Origin: Novosphingobium sp. SG919
Lineage (GTDB): Bacteria > Pseudomonadota > Alphaproteobacteria > Sphingomonadales > Sphingomonadaceae
Length of the DNA: 64,000 bases
Direction of reading: 5' to 3'
NCBI RefSeq assembly: GCF_012932495.1
Contig: NZ_JABCNG010000002.1
Coordinates: 310,001-374,000, forward strand
The stretch's first letter is position 1; each line of letters begins with the position of its first letter. Both the position numbers and the translations under genes were made by a program. The notes beneath the pieces were generated by a model. It saw only the letters and a program-made list of their open reading frames with translations. It was not told where the DNA came from and did not search any database. This document shows, piece by piece, positions 1 through 7,380 of the stretch.

Positions 1-2
1 CC

Positions 3-131
3 GTGGTCGTCGCGCCGCTGCCCGAACTGGTGGGGGCGGATACCCCGCGCTACCCGGCGGTGAAGGTGGCCGATCACCTTGCCCGCTTCTATGCCACTCT
101 CGCAAAAAATCCCCAGGACATCTATGGCTGA
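3..131 (+). CDS. C-terminal end of an unidentified protein (truncated by window edge)
   Basis: Only the last 42 codons are visible, ending in TGA at 129-131. The frame is open from the left edge, has normal high-GC codon use and ends ...YATLAKNPQDIYG. The stop overlaps the start of the next gene (ATG at 124) by eight bases, so it is probably the first or an earlier gene of the HyuA-HyuB operon. The fragment contains no motif I recognise. A racemase or other partner enzyme would fit a hydantoinase operon, but nothing in these residues shows that. Confidence 0.55.
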   Translation: MVVAPLPELVGADTPRYPAVKVADHLARFYATLAKNPQDIYG

Positions 132-2220
132 ACAACTCTCGCGGCCCCGCGCGCGCATCGGTGCCGATATCGGCGGCACGTTTACCGACGTGGTGCTGGA
201 AACCGCCACCGCGCGCCATTCGACCAAGATCCTCACCACCTATGACGCGCCCGAGCGGGCCTTGCTCGAAGGGGTGGCGCTGCTGCTCGACGAAGCGGGG
301 CTCACCCCGGCCGACGTGGACCTGGTGGTCCATGGCACGACTTTGGCGACCAACGCCCTGATCGAGCGGCGCGGGGTGCCCACGGCCCTGCTGACCACCG
401 AAGGTTTTCGCGATGTGCTGGCGCTGGGCAGCGAAAGCCGCTTCGACCAGTATGACATCGCCATGGAAAAGCCCGCGCCGCTCGTGCCGCGCAAGCTGCG
501 CCTGGGCGTGGGCGAGCGCATGGCCGCGACCGGCGAAGTGCTCCTGCCGCTGGACGAAGCGGGCGTGCGCGAGGCGGCGGCCACGTTCCGCGCCGAGGGC
601 ATTCGCGCGGTGGCGGTGGCGTTCCTCCATGCCTATGCCAACCCGGCGCACGAGCAGCAGGCCGCGCGCATCCTGGCCGAGGAAATGCCGGGCGTGAGCC
701 TGTCGCTGTCGAGCGAAGTCTCGCCCGAAATGCGCGAGTACGAACGCTTTTCCACCACGGTGGCCAATGCCTATGTCCAGCCGATCGTCGACGCCTATCT
801 GCGCCGGCTGGAAACGCGGCTGGCGGACATGGGCTTTGCCTGCCCGCTCTATCTGATGCTCTCTTCGGGCGGGTTGACCACGGTGGATATCGCCGCGCGG
901 TTTCCGGTGCGGCTGGTGGAAAGCGGGCCAGCGGGCGGGGCGATCTTTGCGGCCTCGGTGGCGGCGGAATGCGGCGCTGGCGAAGTGCTGGCGCTGGACG
1001 TGGGCGGCACCACCGCCAAGATCTGCCTGATCAACCAATTCCGGCCGCAGACCAGCCAGGTGTTCGAGGTTGGCCGCGCGCACCGTTTCCGCAAGGGATC
1101 GGGCCTGCCCTTGCGCATTCCCGTGGTGGAAATGGTGGAAATCGGCGCGGGCGGCGGTTCGATCGCCTCGGTCGATCGCGCCGGGCGCCTGGCCGTGGGG
1201 CCACATTCGGCCGGATCGGAACCGGGGCCGGCGGCCTATGGCCGGGGCGGCACGCGCCCGACCGTGACCGATGCCGATATCGTGCTGGGCCGGATCGATC
1301 CGGCGCGCTTTGCCGCGGGCAAGGTCTCGCTCGATCCCGCCGCTTCGGCGACCGCCTTGGCGGACTTGCGCATCTGGGACGGCGCGGCACCCACGCTGGC
1401 CGTGGGGGTGAGCGAGATCGTGGACGAGACCATGGCCAGCGCCGCGCGCGTTCACGCGGTGGAGCAGGGCATGACGCTGGAAGACCGCAGCCTGATCGCC
1501 TTTGGCGGCGCGGCGCCGCTCCATGCCGTGCGCTTTGCCGAAAAGCTGGGCATTGGCCGGGTGATCGTGCCGGCCGGCGCGGGCGTGGGATCGGCCGTTG
1601 GCTTTCTGCGCGCGCCGGTATCCTATGAAGTGGCGCGCAGCCACCATGTGCTGCTGACCGAGGGCGCCGATCTGGCGACGCTCGATGCGCTGCTGGGCGC
1701 CATGGCCGCACAGGCGCAAGATCTGGTGGCCAAGGGCGCGCCGGGCGCTGCGCAAAGCGAACGCCGCGTGGCGCTGGGCCGTTATGCCGGGCAGGGCTTT
1801 GAAATCCCGTTCGATCTGCCCGCAGGGCCGCTGCCTGGCGTGGCGGAACTGCGCGGCCTGTTCGAAGCGGCCTATCGCACGCAATATGGCAACCAGGCGC
1901 TCGACCTGCCGGTGGAACTGCTGACCTTCCGCGTCGCCGTGGCGGCGCAAGTGTGGCAAGGGCAGGGCGCCGCCGCGCCTCTGGCCGATCGCTGGATCGA
2001 ACCCACCGCCTGGCGCGAAGTGATCGATCCGCAGGATGGCGCGCCCCTGCGCTTTGCCGTGGTGGCGCGCGAAGACATGGCGCCGGGCGATGCCGTGCGT
2101 GGCCCGGTCCTGGTGACCGAGCGCGAAACCACCACGGTCGTCTCGCCGCGTTTCGACGCGCGCATGGATGCCAACCGCACGCTTGTCTGTACCCGCCGGC
2201 CCGAGGAGCCCCGCGCATGA
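124..2220 (+). CDS. hyuA: Hydantoinase/oxoprolinase family protein, HyuA subunit (set 1)
   Basis: This 698-residue protein belongs to the HyuA/oxoprolinase-A/acetone carboxylase family, ATP-dependent cytoplasmic enzymes that open or carboxylate small ring or keto substrates with a HyuB partner. The actin-like ATPase signature GADIGGTFTDVV is at about residues 12-23. The second phosphate motif HGTTLATNAL follows near residue 73, and LALDVGGTTAKI near residue 290. I chose the ATG at 124 because AGGA lies five bases upstream and it starts right at the nucleotide-binding fold; a longer frame from 79 has no such site. It overlaps HyuB1 by four bases (ATGA). The family includes N-methylhydantoinases, 5-oxoprolinases and acetophenone carboxylases, so the substrate cannot be fixed from sequence. 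Confidence 0.9.
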   Translation: MAEQLSRPRARIGADIGGTFTDVVLETATARHSTKILTTYDAPERALLEGVALLLDEAGLTPADVDLVVHGTTLATNALIERRGVPTALLTTEGFRDVLALGSESRFDQYDIAMEKPAPLVPRKLRLGVGERMAATGEVLLPLDEAGVREAAATFRAEGIRAVAVAFLHAYANPAHEQQAARILAEEMPGVSLSLSSEVSPEMREYERFSTTVANAYVQPIVDAYLRRLETRLADMGFACPLYLMLSSGGLTTVDIAARFPVRLVESGPAGGAIFAASVAAECGAGEVLALDVGGTTAKICLINQFRPQTSQVFEVGRAHRFRKGSGLPLRIPVVEMVEIGAGGGSIASVDRAGRLAVGPHSAGSEPGPAAYGRGGTRPTVTDADIVLGRIDPARFAAGKVSLDPAASATALADLRIWDGAAPTLAVGVSEIVDETMASAARVHAVEQGMTLEDRSLIAFGGAAPLHAVRFAEKLGIGRVIVPAGAGVGSAVGFLRAPVSYEVARSHHVLLTEGADLATLDALLGAMAAQAQDLVAKGAPGAAQSERRVALGRYAGQGFEIPFDLPAGPLPGVAELRGLFEAAYRTQYGNQALDLPVELLTFRVAVAAQVWQGQGAAAPLADRWIEPTAWREVIDPQDGAPLRFAVVAREDMAPGDAVRGPVLVTERETTTVVSPRFDARMDANRTLVCTRRPEEPRA

Positions 2221-3872
2221 GCAATGCCCTGTCGCAACTGCGCCACCAGGTGATCTGGACCCGCCTGATCGCCATTGTCGAAGAACAGGCGCAGACCCTG
2301 ATGCGCACGGCCTTTTCCACCACGGTGCGCGATGCGGGCGATCTGTCCGCCGCGCTGTTCGACCTGGAAGGCCGCCTGATTGCCGAGGCGGTGACCGGCA
2401 CGCCCGGCCATGTCAATTCGATGGCGGCGGGCGTGCGCCATTTCATCGACCGCTTCCCGCTCGCTACGATGGAGCCGGGCGATCACTTCATCACCAACGA
2501 TCCCTGGCTTACCGCCGGGCACCTGCACGACGTGACCGTGGTTTCGCCCGCGTTCCACCAGGGGCGCATCGTCGGCCTGTTCGGGGTGTGCTGCCACCAG
2601 GTGGATATCGGCGGGCTGGGCCAGGGGCCCGATGGCCGCTCGATCTATGAAGAAGGCATCCAGATCCCGCTGATGAAGCTGGCCAGCCGGGGCGAATTGA
2701 ACGAGCAACTGCTGGAAATCGTCTGCCAGAACGTGCGCACGCCCTTGCAGGTGCGCGGCGATATCCTGAGCTATGTCACCAGCAACAACGCCGCGATCCG
2801 GCGCCTGGCAGCGATGCTGGGCGAATTCGGCATGGACGATCTCCAGGACGTGGCAGATACCATCGTCACCCAGTCGCTCGACGCCACGCGCGCGGAAATC
2901 GCGCGCCTGCCGCAAGGTTCGTGGAGCAGCAGCCTGGTGATAGACGGCTATGACGCCCCCGTCACCCTGCGCGCCACGCTGACCATCGACGGGGAGCGCG
3001 TGAAGGTGGACTACGCCGGATCGGACGCCTGCCTGCCGCGCGGGATCAACGTGGTGCTCAACTATGCCCGCGCCTATACCGTGTTTGCGCTGCGCTGCGT
3101 GATCAGCCCGGAAGTGCCCAACAACCATGGCGCGCTGCTGCCTTACGAAGTGGATGCGCCGGAAGGCTCGATCCTCAACGTGCAGCGGCCCTGGCCGGTG
3201 GCGGCGCGGCACATCGTGGGGCAGATGCTGCCCGATCTGGTGTTCGGATGCCTGTCGCAGGCAATCCCCGATCGCGTGCCGGTGGAAGGGTCTTCGTGCC
3301 TGTGGAGCGTGCAGTTGCGCGGGCGCCATCCCGAAATCGAGCAAGGCACGCCGGGCGATCTGTTCGACACGATCTTCTTCAATTCGGGCGGATCGGGCGC
3401 GCGGCCGGGGCAGGATGGCCTGGATGGCACGGCCTTTCCCAGCGGCGTGCGCGCCATGCCGGTGGAAGTGACCGAGCACGGCGCCCCAATCGTGATCTGG
3501 CGCAAGGAATTGCTGGCCGACAGCGGCGGCGCCGGGGCGCTGCGCGGCGGGCTGGGCCAGCGCGTGGAAGTGGCAATGCGCGATGGCAGCGGCTTTGAAG
3601 TGCTCGCCATGTTCGAGCGCGTGGGCCATGCCGCACGCGGGCGCGAGGGCGGCGCCGACGGTTCGCTGGGCCAGGTGCGGCTGACGGACGGCACCGTGCT
3701 GCGCGGCAAGGGCCGGCAGGAAATTCCCGCCGGGCAGCGCCTGGTGCTCGATGTGCCGGGCGGGGCGGGCCTGGGTGATCCCCATGCGCGCCGGCCCGAG
3801 GCCCTGGCGGCAGACCTGGCCGAAGGCTTTGTTTCACCGCAGGCGGCGCGGACGATCTACCAGGCGTCCTGA
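2217..3872 (+). CDS. hyuB: Hydantoinase/oxoprolinase family protein, HyuB subunit (set 1)
   Basis: This 551-residue HyuB-type subunit forms the functional pair with HyuA1. The usual N-terminal block is present (TLMRTAFSTTVRDAGDLSAA), followed by GDHFITNDPW near residue 88 and HQVDIGG, the conserved metal/active-site region of the Hydantoinase_B domain. A glycine-rich C-terminal part (GGAGALRGGLGQ) is also typical. Translation is coupled to HyuA1 through an ATGA overlap, with GAGGAG ahead of the start, which implies equal amounts of both subunits. The length matches the family. The gene ends just before a strong hairpin that separates it from the convergent LysR gene. Confidence 0.9.
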   Translation: MSNALSQLRHQVIWTRLIAIVEEQAQTLMRTAFSTTVRDAGDLSAALFDLEGRLIAEAVTGTPGHVNSMAAGVRHFIDRFPLATMEPGDHFITNDPWLTAGHLHDVTVVSPAFHQGRIVGLFGVCCHQVDIGGLGQGPDGRSIYEEGIQIPLMKLASRGELNEQLLEIVCQNVRTPLQVRGDILSYVTSNNAAIRRLAAMLGEFGMDDLQDVADTIVTQSLDATRAEIARLPQGSWSSSLVIDGYDAPVTLRATLTIDGERVKVDYAGSDACLPRGINVVLNYARAYTVFALRCVISPEVPNNHGALLPYEVDAPEGSILNVQRPWPVAARHIVGQMLPDLVFGCLSQAIPDRVPVEGSSCLWSVQLRGRHPEIEQGTPGDLFDTIFFNSGGSGARPGQDGLDGTAFPSGVRAMPVEVTEHGAPIVIWRKELLADSGGAGALRGGLGQRVEVAMRDGSGFEVLAMFERVGHAARGREGGADGSLGQVRLTDGTVLRGKGRQEIPAGQRLVLDVPGGAGLGDPHARRPEALAADLAEGFVSPQAARTIYQAS

Positions 3873-3880
3873 CCGGCAAA

Positions 3881-3911
3881 CCCTCATCCCGGATATGCTC
3901 CGGGATGAGGG
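3881..3911. terminator. Bidirectional hairpin between convergent hyuB1 and LysR
   Basis: A perfect 13-base inverted repeat (CCCTCATCCCGGA / TCCGGGATGAGGG) encloses the five-base loop TATGC. It begins eight bases after the hyuB1 stop and lies just before the LysR stop at 3919. No T-run follows, but strong GC stems without long U-tracts are common between convergent genes in high-GC bacteria. A terminator is the simplest reading. Confidence 0.75.
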
Positions 3912-3918
3912 GGCCGGC

Positions 3919-4950
3919 TCACAGCTGGTCGGGGCTTTCTTCCTGCATGTCGAGTGCGAGGTGTTCATCCTCGTCGTCTTCGAACGCTGGCATTTCGGCC
4001 ATGGGCAGGGTGCGGCAGGCGTGCATGTCGCGCGCCAGTTGTTCGGCAAACTTGGCGGCGGCCAGCGGCAGCGGGCGACCTTTCAGTTGGCCCAGCACCA
4101 ACGGGCCATAAGTGCGGTCCACATCGTTGATGCGGCGCACGGCAAAGCGCGGATCGCGGCGCCACAGTTCGGCGCCGATGTCGATCTGGAACGTGATTAG
4201 ATCGCTGGACGCGACGATTTCGCCGAGCATGTCGAAATTGTTGGATTCCACCACGATGCGCGGCTTGACCGAGCTGTTGGCCAGGCGCGTTTCGATGATC
4301 TCGCGGCCGCCGAACGCGGTGTCGGGCATGGCGAGGTCGTAATGCGCGCATTCGCGCAGGCGCAGCACGGCCTTGTCGGCCAAGGGATGGTCCGCCGCCA
4401 TGATCGCGACCAGGCCCTGGCCGATCGACAGGATCGGGTGCAGTTCGGGATGGCGCAGCGGGCGAAAGATCAGCGCCAGGTCGATCTCGTATTCGGTCAA
4501 CTGGCGCACCGCGCTGATATGGTCGGTCACCACGATGCGGAACTTCACGTTGGGATGGCGTGCGCGGAAATCCACCACTTGCTGCAGCAGGAAGCTGCGC
4601 GCCACCGCCTGGCTGCAGGCGATGCGGATATCGCCGCGCTGCAGGCCGCCCAGTTCCTCGATCTGCGAATAGACGCGTTGCAATTCGGCCGATTGCGTGC
4701 GGATCCAGCGGATGAACAGTTCGCCCGCCGCAGTCAGCCGCACGCCCAGCGAATGGCGTTCGAACAGTGGGGCGCCCAGATCGTGTTCCACGTCCTGGAT
4801 GCGCCGCAGCAGGGCCGAAGGCGTCATGTTCAGGCGCTCTGCCGCCTGGCGTACCGAGCCGGCACGCGCGACTTCATCGATGTAGGCCCAGATTCGTTGG
4901 TTACGCAGCGCCACGATGGTTCCGTTCGTATTTTTGCACCGGCATGCCAT
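3919..4950 (-). CDS. LysR-family transcriptional regulator
   Basis: This 343-residue LysR-type regulator has an N-terminal winged helix-turn-helix (AGSVRQAAERLNMTPSALLRRIQDVEHDLGAPLFERH, residues ~30-66, key residues only) and a C-terminal periplasmic-binding-protein-like effector domain. The far C-terminus is acidic (EDDEDEHLALD). It is divergent from the SDR-amidohydrolase-malate synthase operon, the usual arrangement for a LysR controlling its neighbours, so those genes are its likely targets. The start is uncertain: the ATG at 4950 has AAGG immediately adjacent, too close to be ideal, whereas a GTG at 4914 has GGAA five bases upstream and would start the protein at the helix-turn-helix domain. 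Confidence 0.88.
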   Translation of the reverse strand: MACRCKNTNGTIVALRNQRIWAYIDEVARAGSVRQAAERLNMTPSALLRRIQDVEHDLGAPLFERHSLGVRLTAAGELFIRWIRTQSAELQRVYSQIEELGGLQRGDIRIACSQAVARSFLLQQVVDFRARHPNVKFRIVVTDHISAVRQLTEYEIDLALIFRPLRHPELHPILSIGQGLVAIMAADHPLADKAVLRLRECAHYDLAMPDTAFGGREIIETRLANSSVKPRIVVESNNFDMLGEIVASSDLITFQIDIGAELWRRDPRFAVRRINDVDRTYGPLVLGQLKGRPLPLAAAKFAEQLARDMHACRTLPMAEMPAFEDDEDEHLALDMQEESPDQL

Positions 4951-5076
4951 CCTTTTAGCACACCAAGGGCAACAGGGGATAGCCTATGCAGTGACAGGCA
5001 CTTCACATGCTGCAGCAAAAATCAACAAGTATTTTTCAAATATGTGAAGACGCCGGAAAAATTCATGGGGTTACGT
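4951..5076. promoter_or_regulatory. AT-rich divergent promoter region between LysR and SDR
   Basis: This 126-base gap between divergent genes should hold both promoters and the LysR operator. It is clearly AT-rich compared with its surroundings and includes the palindrome GCTGCAGC and a GTGA-N8-TCAC pair. I could not assign -10/-35 boxes with confidence. The string GGAAAAATTC at 5054-5063 is one base away from the GGAAAATTTC motif seen at three other places in this window, which may be chance. Confidence 0.5.
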
Positions 5077-5868
5077 ATGGAAATTGGCCTTGTAGATAAA
5101 GTTGTGGTCATCACTGGTGCCGGAAAGGGCATGGGCCCGGCGATCACAAATGCGTTTTGCAAGGAAGGTTCTTTCGTAGCTGTTCTTGGAAGAGACTTGT
5201 CCGCTCTTGAAAAGCTTCGTGAAGATAACCCCGAATACGCTAAAAGAATTTCAACTTTTTCTTGTGACGTTACCGATGCGGCGCAGTGCGACGCCGCCGT
5301 TGCCGCTGTGGTTGCCGCCCACGGCCAGGTCGATGTGCTGGTCAACGTGGCGGGCGGAACCGGCCCGGTTGGCCTGCCGGCATGGGAAACCACGCCCGAA
5401 GCGTTCGACGAGATCGTGCGGCTCAACATGGCGGGCTGCTTCCACATGATGCGCGCGGTGCTGCCGGCGATGATCGCGCGCCGCTATGGCAAGATCGTCA
5501 ATGTCGGTGGCACGTTCGGCATGCATGGCCGCGCCGGGCGCATGGCCTATTCGGCATCGAAGTGGGGCCTGCGCGGGATTACCAAGTCCACCGCGATCGA
5601 GGCCGGGCCGCACAACATCAACGTCAACATCGTGGCGCCCGGCATGGTCGATGGCCCGCGCTTCCGCACCAAGGTGATGCCCGGCATGGCCGCTGCGCGC
5701 GGCCTGAGCGAAGACGAAGTGATTGCCGAGCACGCCGCCGAATATGCCCTGCGCCGTATCAGCCAGGCCGAGGACGTGGCCAATGCCTGCCTGTTCCTGG
5801 CGTCCGACGCATCGCGCCAGATCACCGGTGTCGACCTGCCGGTCGATGGTGGCTGGGCGGCCCTGTAA
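5077..5868 (+). CDS. Short-chain dehydrogenase/reductase
   Basis: This 263-residue classical SDR is an NAD(P)-dependent oxidoreductase of the cytoplasm. The cofactor loop TGAGKGMG is at residues ~13-20 and NVAGG replaces the usual NAG motif. The catalytic Tyr-x3-Lys is YSASK, and the C-terminal ITGVDLPVDGGW is typical. The position 13 residues before the catalytic Tyr, normally Ser, is Gly here, with Thr next to it (VGGTFG), so Thr may substitute. The start at 5077 has GGGG six bases upstream; ATG 5065 is possible. It is the first gene of an operon with the allantoinase-like gene (60-base gap) and malate synthase. Its first ~200 bases are far more AT-rich than the rest. Confidence 0.88.
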   Translation: MEIGLVDKVVVITGAGKGMGPAITNAFCKEGSFVAVLGRDLSALEKLREDNPEYAKRISTFSCDVTDAAQCDAAVAAVVAAHGQVDVLVNVAGGTGPVGLPAWETTPEAFDEIVRLNMAGCFHMMRAVLPAMIARRYGKIVNVGGTFGMHGRAGRMAYSASKWGLRGITKSTAIEAGPHNINVNIVAPGMVDGPRFRTKVMPGMAAARGLSEDEVIAEHAAEYALRRISQAEDVANACLFLASDASRQITGVDLPVDGGWAAL

Positions 5869-5899
5869 TCTCGGCCGTGTAATCCCTTTCGTGTAATCC
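5864..5899 (+). repeat. Three tandem TGTAATC(C) units at exact 14-base spacing
   Basis: TGTAATC occurs at 5864, 5878 and 5892, starting inside the stop codon of the SDR gene. Because the period is 14, the TAA within each unit falls in a different reading frame, so all three frames are closed within 31 bases. It may be a small slippage duplication of the gene end. The flanking bases are diverged. Confidence 0.6.
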
Positions 5900-5928
5900 T
5901 GTCCGTTCCCCCACAGAAAGACTGTCCG

Positions 5929-7350
5929 ATGCTTGCCGATCTTGTCATCCACGGCGCCACCCTGGTGACCGACAGCACCACCTTTGCCGCATCGGTGGCC
6001 ATCAAGGATGGTGCCATCCTGGCCATCGGCGCGGCCGATGCCATGCCCGAGGCGGCCGACGTGCTCGACGCTGCCGGCAAGTACCTGCTGCCCGGCGCGA
6101 TCGACGCGCACGTGCACTTCCGCGATCCGGGCTATACCCACAAGGAAACCTGGGAAACCGGCACGGCCAGCGCGGCAATGGGCGGGGTGACCACGGTGTT
6201 CGAAATGCCCAACACCAACCCGCCGACCGGCACGGTGGAGGCGCTCAATCTCAAGCTCAAGCAGGCCGAAACCGCCTATGTCGATTTCGGCATCTATGGC
6301 CTGCTCGGCGAATCCAACATCGATGAACTCGAAGCCCTGATCGAAGGCGGCGTGGCCGCGTTCAAGTGCTTCATGGGCAACACCTTCGGCAATCTGCCCT
6401 CGCCGCCTTCGGGCGCGATCCTTGAAGGGTTCGAGATCGTGGCCAAGCACGGCTACCGCGTGGCGCTGCACGCCGAAAACGCCTCGATCATGGCGCGCCG
6501 CCAGAAGAAGCTGATGGCCGCCGGGCGCTGCGACCCGCTGGCCCACCTCGACGCGCGGCCCCCGGTCGTGGCGGTGGAAGCGGTGGCCCGCGCCGCGATC
6601 CTGGCCGAATGGACCGGCGCGCGCATCCACATCCTGCACGTTTCCTCGGGCGACGAACTGCGCCCCTTGCGCGAAGCCAAGCTGCGCGGGGTGGATATCA
6701 CCGCGGAAACCTGCCCGCATTACCTGCTGCTCGACGAGCACGCCTATACCGACAAGAAGTCGCTGATCCGCGTCAACCCGCCGGTGCGCGAGAAAGTGCA
6801 CCAGGACCAGTTGTGGCAGGGCGTGGCCGACGGCACGATCGACATGATCGCGACCGACCATGCGCCACACAGCCACGATGAAAAGCACCGCGACGATATT
6901 TGGACCGCCGACTGCGGCTTTACCGGGGTGCAGACCCAGATGCCGCTGATGCTCAGCCAGGTGGTTTCGGGCCGCATGACCATCACGCAATATGTGAAGA
7001 TGACCTCGCTTGCCCCGGCCAAGGCCTTTGGCCTCTATCCGCGCAAGGGCGCGCTGCTGCCCGGATCGGACGCGGATATCGTGATCGTGGACCTTGACCG
7101 TGAAACCGTGGTGGATTCGGCCGATCTGCAGTCCAAGGGCAATTCCACCCCGTTCCAGGGCTGGGTGGCGCAGGGCGCGCCGATCCACACCCTGGTGCGC
7201 GGCCGTTTCGTAATGCGCGACGGGCAGCTTTGCACCGATGCCAAGGGCCATGGGCGCAACATCCGCCGCGTGCAGCAGATGCCCGCGCCCACGCCGCAAA
7301 ACACCCACACCACCACGGCCGCGATCCTGGCCAAGGCGCCGCAGCGCTAA
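5929..7350 (+). CDS. Allantoinase/dihydroorotase-type cyclic amidohydrolase
   Basis: This 473-residue TIM-barrel amidohydrolase would open a cyclic ureide such as allantoin, dihydroorotate or hydantoin in the cytoplasm. The metal motif HVHFRDPG is at residues ~58-65. The presumed carboxylated lysine is in AFKCFMG, the third and fourth metal histidines in LHAEN and ILHVSS, and the catalytic Asp in ATDHAPHS. The order AFKCF, ETCPHYLLLD, NSTPFQGW is closer to bacterial allantoinases than to D-hydantoinases, although HxHFRDPG is also found in class I dihydroorotases. The neighbours favour catabolism over pyrimidine synthesis, since malate synthase G is co-transcribed (30-base gap) and no pyr genes are near. 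The length fits the family. Confidence 0.88.
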   Translation: MLADLVIHGATLVTDSTTFAASVAIKDGAILAIGAADAMPEAADVLDAAGKYLLPGAIDAHVHFRDPGYTHKETWETGTASAAMGGVTTVFEMPNTNPPTGTVEALNLKLKQAETAYVDFGIYGLLGESNIDELEALIEGGVAAFKCFMGNTFGNLPSPPSGAILEGFEIVAKHGYRVALHAENASIMARRQKKLMAAGRCDPLAHLDARPPVVAVEAVARAAILAEWTGARIHILHVSSGDELRPLREAKLRGVDITAETCPHYLLLDEHAYTDKKSLIRVNPPVREKVHQDQLWQGVADGTIDMIATDHAPHSHDEKHRDDIWTADCGFTGVQTQMPLMLSQVVSGRMTITQYVKMTSLAPAKAFGLYPRKGALLPGSDADIVIVDLDRETVVDSADLQSKGNSTPFQGWVAQGAPIHTLVRGRFVMRDGQLCTDAKGHGRNIRRVQQMPAPTPQNTHTTTAAILAKAPQR

Positions 7351-7380
7351 GCCGGCAGGACGCCACGGGACTCCATTGCC

